Source of the DNA: Pseudomonadota bacterium
GTDB lineage: Bacteria; Pseudomonadota; Gammaproteobacteria; UBA4575
DNA length: 9,813 bases
Direction of reading: 5' to 3'
Assembly (NCBI GenBank): GCA_009839635.1
Contig: VXPJ01000060.1
Location: 1-9,813 of the forward strand
Under the pieces are notes generated by a model. It saw nothing but the letters and a program-made list of their open reading frames with translations. It had not been told where the DNA came from and made no database searches. Numbering within the stretch: position 1 is the stretch's first letter; the number at the start of each line of letters is the position of its first letter. Shown here piece by piece: positions 1 through 6,617 of this stretch. The position numbers and the translations under genes were made by a program.

Positions 1-1
1 G

Positions 2-1669
2 CGTGGTGGAATGGAGTGTGTGCGGGTACGTGACGACGGCAATGGCATTCCCGGGGAAGAAATTCCACTGGCCCTGCAGCGTCATGCGACCAGCAAGATT
101 TCGTGCCTGGAAGATCTTGAGAGTATTACCACGCTGGGATTTCGCGGCGAGGCCTTGCCCAGTATCGCCTCGGTGTCCAGGTTCAGTCTTGCATCCAACC
201 CCGAGGGCACTACGAACGAAGGCTGGATGATCTCGGCAGAAGGCGGTGAATTTGCACAGGGCGAGGTACCGGCACGCCAGCCGAAGGGCACGATGGTGGA
301 GGTCAAGAACCTGTTTTTCAATGTGCCGGCCCGCAAGAAATTTCTGCGCACAGAGAAAACCGAGTGGCAACACTGTCAATCCATGCTGCTCAGGATTGCC
401 TTGAGTCGTTTCGATGTCGCGATGTCGGTTCGGCACAATGGACGGGACTGTCTGCAGCTCGATGCAGCCAAGGACAAGCCAGGCAGGATCCGCCGCTTGC
501 AGCAGGCGTGCGGGCAAAAATTTGCGCAACAAAGCATCGGTCTGGAAAATTCAGCGCAGGATCTGCACATGGATGGCTGGATTAGCCTGCCCACGTTCTC
601 ACGCAGTCAGGCGGATCTGCAGTACTTCTATGTAAACGGCCGTGCAATACGGGACAAGGTGGTCGCACACGCTATCAAGCAGTCCTACCAGGACGTGTTG
701 TACCACGGGCGCTTCCCTGCCTTTGTGTTGTTCCTAGAAATGGACCCGGCCCAGGTGGATGTCAATGCCCACCCCATGAAGCATGAAGTGCGTTTCCGCC
801 AAGCCAGGTACGTGCATGACTTTGTCCGGCACACGGTGGGCAAGGCGATCGCAGAAACCATGCCCGAGTCCGGGCAGCAGGATGTCGGGAAATACCGTGA
901 AGTCGTGGATGACTACGTGCGTGCACCCCAAGCCGGCATGTTCCCCCGCAGTGCCCTGGGGGATGGATTGCAGGGTACACCTTCCATGGCCTCCCAGGTG
1001 CAGGCCGCAGCCGGACTGTACGGGGGTACGGCGATGGAAAGGGCATTTAGTGCCGACTCCGCGGACAGCGAGAAACCGATGCCCCCGCTGGGCTATGCCC
1101 TGGCGCAGCTACAGGGAATATACATACTTGCGCAAAATGACCAGGGCCTGATCATCGTGGACATGCATGCCGCGCATGAGCGCATTGTGTACGAGAAGCT
1201 GAAGACTGCGTATCAGCAGCAGGGGGTTCCCGTGCAGGCCCTGCTGGTGCCCCTGACCCTCGAACTCAGCCAGCAGGAAGCAGCCTTGGCTGAACAGCAG
1301 GCACCACTGTTTTCGAAATTCGGCTTCGGGGTTGAACGGTTCGGTAACGAGAGCATTGTCATACGGGAAATTCCGGCATTGCTGCAGCAGGGCGAGACCA
1401 ACGTCGGCAGTCTGGTTCGGGATGTGCTGTCGGACTTGAGCGAATACGACGCTTCGGGAAGGCTGGAGCAAGCCAGCAACGAGATCTTGTCGACCATGGC
1501 GTGCCACGGTTCCGTGCGTGCCAACCGCAAGCTGATGATCACCGAAATGAACGCCCTGTTGCGCGACATGGAAGCGACGGAACGAAGTGCACAGTGTAAC
1601 CACGGGCGTCCGACCTGGGTGCAATTGAGCGTGGACCAGCTGGACAAGCTGTTCAAGCGTGGTCGCTGA
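2..1669 (+). CDS. mutL: DNA mismatch repair protein MutL, endonuclease type (5' end outside window)
   Basis: MutL is the dimeric ATPase that couples MutS mismatch recognition to strand incision. The reading frame is open from base 2, and the first visible residues (RGGMECVRVRDDGNGI) align with about residue 48 of E. coli MutL. Roughly 47 residues, including the N-terminal ATPase motif I, are therefore missing. GHKL ATPase motifs are visible: DDGNGI (32-49), HATSKI, GFRGEAL (137-157), then GTMVEV, the FNVPARKKFLRTEKTE region and FYVNGRAIRD. A low-conservation linker covers about 890-1085. The C-terminal domain has DMHAAHERIVYE (1160-1195), ACHGSVRA (from 1499), CNHGRP (1595-1612) and a terminal FKR (1652-1660). 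In the family these are the metal-binding endonuclease motifs, absent from E. coli MutL. The first motif has Met where the consensus DQHA has Gln, a substitution I recall from active Neisseria MutL. The estimated full length is about 600 residues, normal for the family. miaA follows after 24 bases. Confidence 0.97.
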   Translation, partial: RGGMECVRVRDDGNGIPGEEIPLALQRHATSKISCLEDLESITTLGFRGEALPSIASVSRFSLASNPEGTTNEGWMISAEGGEFAQGEVPARQPKGTMVEVKNLFFNVPARKKFLRTEKTEWQHCQSMLLRIALSRFDVAMSVRHNGRDCLQLDAAKDKPGRIRRLQQACGQKFAQQSIGLENSAQDLHMDGWISLPTFSRSQADLQYFYVNGRAIRDKVVAHAIKQSYQDVLYHGRFPAFVLFLEMDPAQVDVNAHPMKHEVRFRQARYVHDFVRHTVGKAIAETMPESGQQDVGKYREVVDDYVRAPQAGMFPRSALGDGLQGTPSMASQVQAAAGLYGGTAMERAFSADSADSEKPMPPLGYALAQLQGIYILAQNDQGLIIVDMHAAHERIVYEKLKTAYQQQGVPVQALLVPLTLELSQQEAALAEQQAPLFSKFGFGVERFGNESIVIREIPALLQQGETNVGSLVRDVLSDLSEYDASGRLEQASNEILSTMACHGSVRANRKLMITEMNALLRDMEATERSAQCNHGRPTWVQLSVDQLDKLFKRGR

Positions 1670-1693
1670 CATGGCAGGCCCTGCACCGGTCCT

Positions 1694-2680
1694 GTGGGCC
1701 TGAATTCAAGAGCCTTGGGTGCGATACCTGCAGTTTGCCTGATGGGACCGACGGCCAGTGGCAAAACCGGCCTTGCATTGAGGATTGCAGCAGAGTTCCC
1801 GTGCGAGATCATCAGCGTGGACTCGGTCATGATTTACCGTGGCATGGACATTGGTTCCGCCAAGCCGGACAAGACCGTCTTGCAAACTGTACCCCATCAC
1901 CTGATTGACATCCTGGACCCTGCTGAAACCTATTCGGCGGCAAATTTCAGGGCCGATGCACTGCGGCAGATCCGTGCCATCCATGCCCGCAAGCACATCC
2001 CCTTGCTGGTGGGCGGTACCATGCTTTATTTCAGTAGCCTGTTGCGTGGCCTGTCCAACATGCCCGGGGCCAACGCCCAGGTCCGGGAAAAGATCAACCT
2101 CGAGGCAAAAGCGCATGGCTGGGAGGCCCTGCATGCGTATCTTGCCGGGATCGATCCGAAGGCGGCCACCCAGATTCATCCGAATGATCCGCAGCGCATA
2201 CAGCGCGCCCTGGAAGTCTATGAGGTCAGCGGCATTCCGATCAGTGTGTGGCACGCGAAATCCGGCGCGCCCCGCCCGATGTTTGAGGCCCTGAAAATTG
2301 CGCTGGTCCCGGAAGACCGCGGCCGGTTGCATGAACGTATCCGGCAGCGTTTTGAGGTCATGCTGGCAGACGGATTCCTGGGCGAGGTTGAGGCATTGCG
2401 GTGCAGGGAGGAGTTGCACAGCGGCTTGCCGTCGATCCGCTCGGTAGGCTACAGGCAGGCCTGGAGTCACCTCGCCGGTGAGTGTGGTTATGAGGCGATG
2501 TGTGAGAAAGCGGTCGCTGCAACGCGCCAGCTTGCGAAAAGGCAACTGACCTGGTTACGCGGCGAGACGGACCTGATTCGGGTACGGGCTGAACAATACG
2601 ATATTGGTAATATCTATCGTGCAATTGACTCCCATATAGGAACATCGACCTGTTACACTAAAGGGACACCGAGCCGGTGA
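1694..2680 (+). CDS. miaA: tRNA dimethylallyltransferase MiaA
   Basis: MiaA transfers a dimethylallyl group from DMAPP to N6 of A37 in tRNAs that read UNN codons, the first step of the ms2i6A modification. The 328-residue product is close to E. coli's 316. It shows the P-loop GPTASGKT (residues 18-25), the DSVMIYRGMDIGSAKP block with the catalytic Asp (43-58), PHHLIDI, VGGTMLYF (106-113), NDPQRIQRALEVYE (from 164) and the C-terminal RQLAKRQLTWLRG (278-290). The start is uncertain. GTG 1694 is the first usual start codon in frame after the mutL stop but has no clear ribosome binding site. TTG 1712 has AAGAG just upstream and would leave nine residues before the P-loop, within the family range. 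An ATG at 1671 is out of frame and ends after ten codons. The gene sits between mutL and hfq as in E. coli and Pseudomonas, and its last 30 bases hold a candidate hfq promoter. Confidence 0.95.
   Translation: MGLNSRALGAIPAVCLMGPTASGKTGLALRIAAEFPCEIISVDSVMIYRGMDIGSAKPDKTVLQTVPHHLIDILDPAETYSAANFRADALRQIRAIHARKHIPLLVGGTMLYFSSLLRGLSNMPGANAQVREKINLEAKAHGWEALHAYLAGIDPKAATQIHPNDPQRIQRALEVYEVSGIPISVWHAKSGAPRPMFEALKIALVPEDRGRLHERIRQRFEVMLADGFLGEVEALRCREELHSGLPSIRSVGYRQAWSHLAGECGYEAMCEKAVAATRQLAKRQLTWLRGETDLIRVRAEQYDIGNIYRAIDSHIGTSTCYTKGTPSR
2651..2659 (+). promoter_or_regulatory. Candidate extended -10 promoter for hfq
   Basis: TGTTACACT inside the 3' end of miaA matches an extended -10 (TG-N-TACACT, four of six bases of TATAAT). 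It would start RNA near 2666, about 75 bases before the hfq ATG. No good -35 is present at 16-18 bases; a TTGACT at 2625-2630 is too far upstream (23-base spacer). Known E. coli hfq promoters also lie within miaA, which makes the position plausible. Found by eye only. Confidence 0.35.
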
Positions 2681-2694
2681 GGGTACAACTCGCT

Positions 2695-2723
2695 AGTAGG
2701 TAGTAATAACAATACATAATAAA
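2695..2723 (+). promoter_or_regulatory. A-R-N triplet tract in the hfq leader (possible Hfq autoregulatory site)
   Basis: The leader reads AGT AGG, then T, then AGT AAT AAC AAT (2702-2713), then ACAT, then AAT AAA (2718-2723). This gives four consecutive A-R-N triplets with two more on each side. The distal face of Hfq is known to bind (ARN)n RNA, and E. coli Hfq represses its own mRNA by binding the leader. The tract ends three bases before the ribosome binding site at 2726-2730, so bound Hfq could block initiation. The triplets are seen directly; the function is inference. The tract contrasts with the GC-rich genes around it. Confidence 0.4.
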
Positions 2724-2725
2724 CT

Positions 2726-2730
2726 AGAGG
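2726..2730 (+). promoter_or_regulatory. Ribosome binding site of hfq
   Basis: AGAGG lies 10 bases before ATG 2741 and 7 bases before GTG 2738. Spacing alone would favour GTG, but known Hfq proteins begin M(S/A)KGQ, which fits ATG 2741. Confidence 0.6.
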
Positions 2731-2740
2731 TACTACAGTG

Positions 2741-2977
2741 ATGTCAAAAGGCCAAACTTTGCAGGAGCCTTTTCTGAATGCACTGCGGAAAGAGAAGGTT
2801 CCCGTTTCAGTCTATCTCGTAAACGGAATTAAGTTACAGGGCCAGGTTGACTCTTTCGATCAATTTGTGGTGTTGTTGAAAAACAGTGTAAACCAGATGG
2901 TCTATAAGCATGCGATATCAACGATTGTTCCGTCGCGCATGGTGAAGATTCCCTACAACGACGAGCGCCGGGAGTAG
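2741..2977 (+). CDS. hfq: RNA chaperone Hfq
   Basis: Hfq is the hexameric Sm-like ring that pairs small RNAs with mRNAs and affects their stability and translation. The 78-residue product covers the whole Sm core: Sm1 includes YLVNGIKLQGQ (residues 25-35) and FDQFVVLL (39-46), and Sm2 is YKHAISTIVPSR (55-66). Distal-face residues Y25, I30, K31 and L32 and proximal-face residues Q8, F42, Y55, K56 and H57 are all present. Position 9 is Glu where E. coli has Asp, and the rim patch reads RKEK rather than RRER. The tail after the core is only about 12 residues, much shorter than in the 102-residue E. coli protein and nearer to Pseudomonas. ATG 2741 is chosen over GTG 2738 by homology. hflX follows 37 bases downstream and is probably co-transcribed. 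Confidence 0.97.
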   Translation: MSKGQTLQEPFLNALRKEKVPVSVYLVNGIKLQGQVDSFDQFVVLLKNSVNQMVYKHAISTIVPSRMVKIPYNDERRE

Positions 2978-3003
2978 CTACACCTGGTGGATCGCAACAG
3001 ACC

Positions 3004-3007
3004 GGAG
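3004..3007 (+). promoter_or_regulatory. Ribosome binding site supporting the TTG start of hflX
   Basis: GGAG lies seven bases before TTG 3015, an ideal distance. It supports the non-ATG start together with the protein alignment. Confidence 0.6.
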
Positions 3008-3014
3008 CAATTGT

Positions 3015-4298
3015 TTGTTTGAGCGCCCTGATACAGGCGAGCGCGTGATCCTCGTGCATACGCGGTTTCGAAGCGTAGCCAACAATCAGGAACTGAACGA
3101 ATTCGAGGAACTGGCCCGTTCGGTCAGTGCGGAAATTGCCACCGTCATCACGGTGCAGCGTGACAAGCCGGATGCAAAGCTTCTGATTGGCAGCGGCAAG
3201 GCGGCTGAGCTGGCTCAGCTGGCCTGTCTACTGAATGCAGATGTCATCATTTTCAATTATGCCCTGTCCCCGAGCCAGGAACGCAACCTTGAAAAAATCT
3301 GCAAGAGGCGGGTGCTGGACAGGACCGGGCTAATCCTGGATATCTTCGCCCAGCGTGCACGTTCCTACGAGGGCAAGTTGCAGGTCGAGCTTGCACAACT
3401 GAAATACCTTTCCACCCGGTTGATACGTGGGTGGAGTCACCTGGAGCGCCAGAAAGGGGGCATTGGACTGCGTGGACCTGGGGAGAAGCAGCTGGAGTCG
3501 GACCGGCGGCTGCTGCGACTGCGCATCAAGCAAATTTCCAAACGCCTGGATAAAATACGCATCCAGCGCAACCAGGGACGGGCCGCGCGACGCAAGACCA
3601 CGACCCCTACCGTAGCGCTGGTCGGCTATACCAATGCGGGGAAATCCACGCTGTTCAACCAGCTTACCAATGCGGACGTGTACTCCGCGGACAAGCTGTT
3701 CGCGACCCTGGATCCTACCCTGCGGCGCATGGAACTTTCGAAAAGCCGGCATGTCGTACTGGCGGATACAGTCGGCTTTATCCAGGACCTGCCGCATGAC
3801 CTGATTGAAGCGTTTCATGCGACTCTTCAGGAAACCGGGGAAGCCGATCTGTTGTTGCATATTGTGGATGCCGGGGATGACAACCGGACACATAATATTC
3901 TGGAGGTCGAATCTGTGCTGCGGCAGATTGATGCTTTGGATATACCCCAGATTATGGTTTACAATAAGATTGATCTGATCAACATGTTGCCCAACATACA
4001 GCTGGACACGCAGGGCCGCATACAGCAGGTGTGGGTATCTGCGCTACAGAGGCAGGGCCTGGATCTGCTGAAACAGGCGTTGCGGCAGCATTTTGACATT
4101 CAGTGTAAGTGTATCTGGCTGCGTTTACCGCCTTCCGCTGGCCACATTCGCAGCGAGTTGTACGCCAAAGATCACGTCGTGCAGGAATTTGTCGATGATG
4201 AAGGGCATTGGCAGATCGAAGCCGAGATACCTGCACAAAGAGTCAAGCATTTTGCAGACTACCAGATTGCAGTGCAGTCTGAGCAGCTTGCAGGTTGA
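3015..4298 (+). CDS. hflX: GTPase HflX (ribosome-splitting factor)
   Basis: HflX is a GTPase that binds 50S and 70S ribosomes and can split stalled ribosomes after stress; in the cell it is cytosolic. The 427-residue product almost equals E. coli's 426. It has the N-terminal HflX domain with ALSPSQERNLE (83-93), the DRTGLILDIFAQRA segment (102-115), and ERQKGGIGLRGPGEKQLE (144-161), followed by a helical coiled linker. The G domain shows G1 GYTNAGKS (204-211), G2 in TLDPTLRR (231-238), G3 DTVGF (251-255), G4 NKID (317-320) and G5 SA (342-343). The family motif GPGETQLE carries Lys instead of Thr here. The TTG start is chosen because the resulting MFERPDTGERVILVH aligns from residue 1 with E. 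coli MFDRYDAGEQAVLVH, and because a GGAG site precedes it. It lies between hfq and hflK as in other gammaproteobacteria. Confidence 0.96.
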   Translation: MFERPDTGERVILVHTRFRSVANNQELNEFEELARSVSAEIATVITVQRDKPDAKLLIGSGKAAELAQLACLLNADVIIFNYALSPSQERNLEKICKRRVLDRTGLILDIFAQRARSYEGKLQVELAQLKYLSTRLIRGWSHLERQKGGIGLRGPGEKQLESDRRLLRLRIKQISKRLDKIRIQRNQGRAARRKTTTPTVALVGYTNAGKSTLFNQLTNADVYSADKLFATLDPTLRRMELSKSRHVVLADTVGFIQDLPHDLIEAFHATLQETGEADLLLHIVDAGDDNRTHNILEVESVLRQIDALDIPQIMVYNKIDLINMLPNIQLDTQGRIQQVWVSALQRQGLDLLKQALRQHFDIQCKCIWLRLPPSAGHIRSELYAKDHVVQEFVDDEGHWQIEAEIPAQRVKHFADYQIAVQSEQLAG

Positions 4299-4319
4299 AG
4301 CCACTTTTTGCCGGTAGCT

Positions 4320-4328
4320 TGATACAAT
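4320..4328 (+). promoter_or_regulatory. Candidate extended -10 promoter for hflK-hflC
   Basis: TGATACAAT in the 85-base gap after hflX is an extended -10 (TG-N-TACAAT, five of six bases of TATAAT). No -35 is visible at the usual distance. Initiation would fall near 4335, about 50 bases before the hflK ATG. Found by eye only. The rest of the gap, 4329-4373, shows no clear structure. Confidence 0.4.
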
Positions 4329-4383
4329 ACCTGACTGCTTCAGAGTTGAAGCATCGGCTCAGTAATCATTCTTGGAGAAAACC

Positions 4384-5526
4384 ATGCCCTGGAACAGCCC
4401 GCAAGGCGGCAAAGATGATGATCCCTGGGGTCAGAAGTCGAGCAATCAGGGACCGCCGGACCTGGACGAGGTATTCCGCAACCTAGGCAAGAAATTCGGC
4501 GGAATTTTCGGTTCTGGCATGCAACGCGGTTCGTCGGATCCTAAAAGACCCTACCTGTGGCTTGCCCTGGCCGCAGTCATTGCAATCTGGGGTGTGTACG
4601 ACCGGTTCGGATTCTACACCGTGCAACAGGCGGAAAGAGGCGTTGAACTGCGCTTTGGGAAATACAGCCAGACCACGACCGCAGGGCTCAACTGGCATCT
4701 GCCGTTTCCAATCGAACGGGTTGAAATCGTCAACATTGATGAAGTGCGTGAAGTCACCAACAAGACCTCGATGCTGACGCAGGATGAAAACATCGTCGAG
4801 GTATCACTGGAGGCCCAGTACAGGATCAAGAGCGCAGAGGACTATCTGTTCAACCTTCGTGATCCCGACGTGACGGTGAAAGATGCCATGGAGAGTGCGG
4901 TGCGCGAGATTGTGGGCAAGAGCACCATCGATTTTGTCCTGTTCGAAGGACGCGGCCAGATTTCAAGCGCCACGCGAGAACTCCTGCAAGGCATCATGGA
5001 CGAGTACGGATCCGGTGTCTACATCCAGAAGGTGAACCTTGAAAAATCCCAGCCGCCCGACCCGGTCAAGGCGGCGTTTACGGACGCGATCAAATCCCGG
5101 GAGGACTATGACCGCTACATCAAGGAAGCGGAGGCTTATGCGAACAGTATCCTTCCTCAGGCCCGCGGTGAGGCTGCTAGGCTCCTGCAGGAAGCCAGTG
5201 CCTATCGTGATCGCGTGGTCGCGAATTCGGAAGGCGAGGCCAAGCGTTTTCTGAAATTGCTGGGCGAGTATGAAAAGGCTCCGGAGGTGACCCGCGAGCG
5301 CTTGTACCTTGAGGCAGTGGAATCGGTATATGCCAACAGCAACAAGCTGCTCATGGATGTTGAAGGCGGCAACAACCTGATTTACCTGCCACTGGATCAG
5401 ATCGTCAGGCAGCGCTCCATGACAGGCAATCCGGCTACCATCCAGGACCGGCTATCCCCGGAAGTTGGCATGAACAATTCGCAGAGTGGTCTGACACGAC
5501 CCGGGCGAGGCAGGGGGGACCGCTGA
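4384..5526 (+). CDS. hflK: FtsH protease modulator subunit HflK
   Basis: HflK is an SPFH/band-7 (prohibitin-type) membrane protein that assembles with HflC around the FtsH protease and limits its access to membrane substrates. The 380-residue product begins with a Gly/Asp-rich cytoplasmic segment containing DDDPWG and QGPPDLDEVFRNLGKKFGG, typical of HflK. A single membrane helix (about 57-74, YLWLALAAVIAIWGVYDR) follows, then the SPFH domain starting near FYTVQQAERGVELRFGKY. The helical EAEAYANSILPQARGEAARLLQEA region comes next and the tail is Arg/Gly-rich. ATG 4384 is preferred because GGAG lies at 4374-4377, six bases upstream, and the protein start fits the family; an in-frame TTG at 4372 overlaps that site. 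The stop is one base before the hflC ATG, so translational coupling is likely. Confidence 0.96.
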   Translation: MPWNSPQGGKDDDPWGQKSSNQGPPDLDEVFRNLGKKFGGIFGSGMQRGSSDPKRPYLWLALAAVIAIWGVYDRFGFYTVQQAERGVELRFGKYSQTTTAGLNWHLPFPIERVEIVNIDEVREVTNKTSMLTQDENIVEVSLEAQYRIKSAEDYLFNLRDPDVTVKDAMESAVREIVGKSTIDFVLFEGRGQISSATRELLQGIMDEYGSGVYIQKVNLEKSQPPDPVKAAFTDAIKSREDYDRYIKEAEAYANSILPQARGEAARLLQEASAYRDRVVANSEGEAKRFLKLLGEYEKAPEVTRERLYLEAVESVYANSNKLLMDVEGGNNLIYLPLDQIVRQRSMTGNPATIQDRLSPEVGMNNSQSGLTRPGRGRGDR

Positions 5527-5527
5527 C

Positions 5528-6391
5528 ATGAACAGCAAGGTGGTTCTCGGAATTGTAGTTGCAGCCATTGTTGCGATCTGGGCATTTACCTTCCAGGTTG
5601 ATCAACGGCAGAAAGCCATCAAGGTGCAATTTGGCGAAATCAAGGACGCCACGCTTGAGCCCGGTCTGCACTTCAAGATTCCGGTTGTGCACAAGATCAG
5701 GCGCAACGACGGGCGCATTCTCACGCTGGATGTGCCCCCCACCGAGTTTCCCACGAGTGAGAAGAAATACGTGAAAGTTGATTTCTATGCGAAGTGGCGC
5801 ATCAAGGACGTGGAGAAGTATTTCATTGCCACGGGAGGGCAGGAAACGAGGGCGAATCAGCGTCTGGAACTGATCCTGGTGGACGGTCTCAAGAATGAAT
5901 TCGGCAAGCGCACAATCCAGGAAGTGGTCTCCGGCGAACGCAGTGAAATCATGGATGTCATCCAGGTACAGTCCAACGAAGACGCCAAGAAGTTCGGCAT
6001 TCAGGTGGTGGACGTGCGCGTCAGCAAGATTGACCTGCCGGATGATGTGAGCGATTCTGTGTTCAACCGCATGCGCGCTGAACGCGCCCGGGTCGCCAAG
6101 GACTTCCGCGCTCGCGGCAAGGAGCAGGCCGAGGTTATACAGGCCACGGCAGATAAGGAGCGGACCGTCATTTTGGCCAATGCCTACAATGAGTCCGAGC
6201 AAATCCGCGGGGATGGAGATGCGCAGTCTGCAAAGATCTACGCCGATGCGTACCAGCGTAACGAAGAGTTCTACCGGTTTACGAGGAGCCTGAAGGCGTA
6301 CATCAACACGTTCAGCGGCAGCAACGATTTCCTGATCATGCAGCCGGATTCCGAGTTCTTCCGTTACTTCAAGCAGTCGGAACAAAACTAG
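5528..6391 (+). CDS. hflC: FtsH protease modulator subunit HflC
   Basis: HflC is the partner of HflK in the membrane complex that encloses FtsH. The 287-residue product has an N-terminal membrane helix (about 5-22), then the SPFH domain with QRQKAIKVQFGEI, EPGLHFKIPVVHKI and DFYAKWRIKDVEKYF. IQVVDVRVSKIDLP and NRMRAERARVAKDFRARGKEQAE follow, and the conserved ending FSGSNDFLIMQPDSEFFRYFK completes it. It is about 47 residues shorter than E. coli HflC (334). Alignment by eye places the difference before IQVVDVR, where E. coli has an Ala/Glu-rich insertion, so the core is intact. A run of six G (5513-5518) lies nine bases before the ATG as a strong ribosome binding site inside the hflK end. Whether the pair works on FtsH here is inferred from the family. 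Confidence 0.96.
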   Translation: MNSKVVLGIVVAAIVAIWAFTFQVDQRQKAIKVQFGEIKDATLEPGLHFKIPVVHKIRRNDGRILTLDVPPTEFPTSEKKYVKVDFYAKWRIKDVEKYFIATGGQETRANQRLELILVDGLKNEFGKRTIQEVVSGERSEIMDVIQVQSNEDAKKFGIQVVDVRVSKIDLPDDVSDSVFNRMRAERARVAKDFRARGKEQAEVIQATADKERTVILANAYNESEQIRGDGDAQSAKIYADAYQRNEEFYRFTRSLKAYINTFSGSNDFLIMQPDSEFFRYFKQSEQN

Positions 6392-6416
6392 CAGTTTTTC
6401 CGGCTAACCTGTTTCA

Positions 6417-6611
6417 ATGTGGAATGAATTACTGGTCGCAGTTGCACTGGTGCTTGTGCTTGAAGGAATTTTCCCTTTTCTGGCACCGGAAAAATTCAAG
6501 CAGGCGCTGTCCCAGCTGGACGAGTTGTCTGGCCAGACCCTCCGCATTGCTGGCTTGGCCAGCATCACGATCGGAATCCTTCTCCTGTACATTCTCAGAC
6601 CGGGTGGATGA
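6417..6611 (+). CDS. DUF2065 family small inner-membrane protein (YjeT-like)
   Basis: The 64-residue product has two hydrophobic helices, about residues 4-22 and 43-60, separated by a charged segment (PEKFKQALSQLDELSGQTLR). The sequence pattern (LVLEGIFPFLAPEKF, then RIAGLASITIGILLLYI) and the position straight after hflC match the DUF2065/YjeT family, which lies at the same place in E. coli and Pseudomonas. The biochemical function is unknown. Its conserved neighbourhood suggests a role linked to the HflKC membrane complex, but that is inference. No good ribosome binding site precedes ATG 6417. The 25-base gap after hflC suggests co-transcription, and the hisZ ATG follows after six bases. 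Confidence 0.9.
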   Translation: MWNELLVAVALVLVLEGIFPFLAPEKFKQALSQLDELSGQTLRIAGLASITIGILLLYILRPGG

Positions 6612-6617
6612 GTCGCC

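Noticed and set aside
4286..4309. Possible terminator at the end of hflX (GCTT/AAGC followed by a run of five T)
   Set aside because: The stem is only four base pairs with an eight-base loop, too weak to call, and most of it lies inside hflX.
4372..4383. Upstream TTG start for hflK
   Set aside because: It overlaps the GGAG ribosome binding site that serves ATG 4384, and the ATG fits the family N-terminus.
5435..6385. Open frame of 316 codons on the minus strand opposite hflC
   Set aside because: HflC on the + strand is clearly conserved over the same span, and the antisense product shows no family motif.
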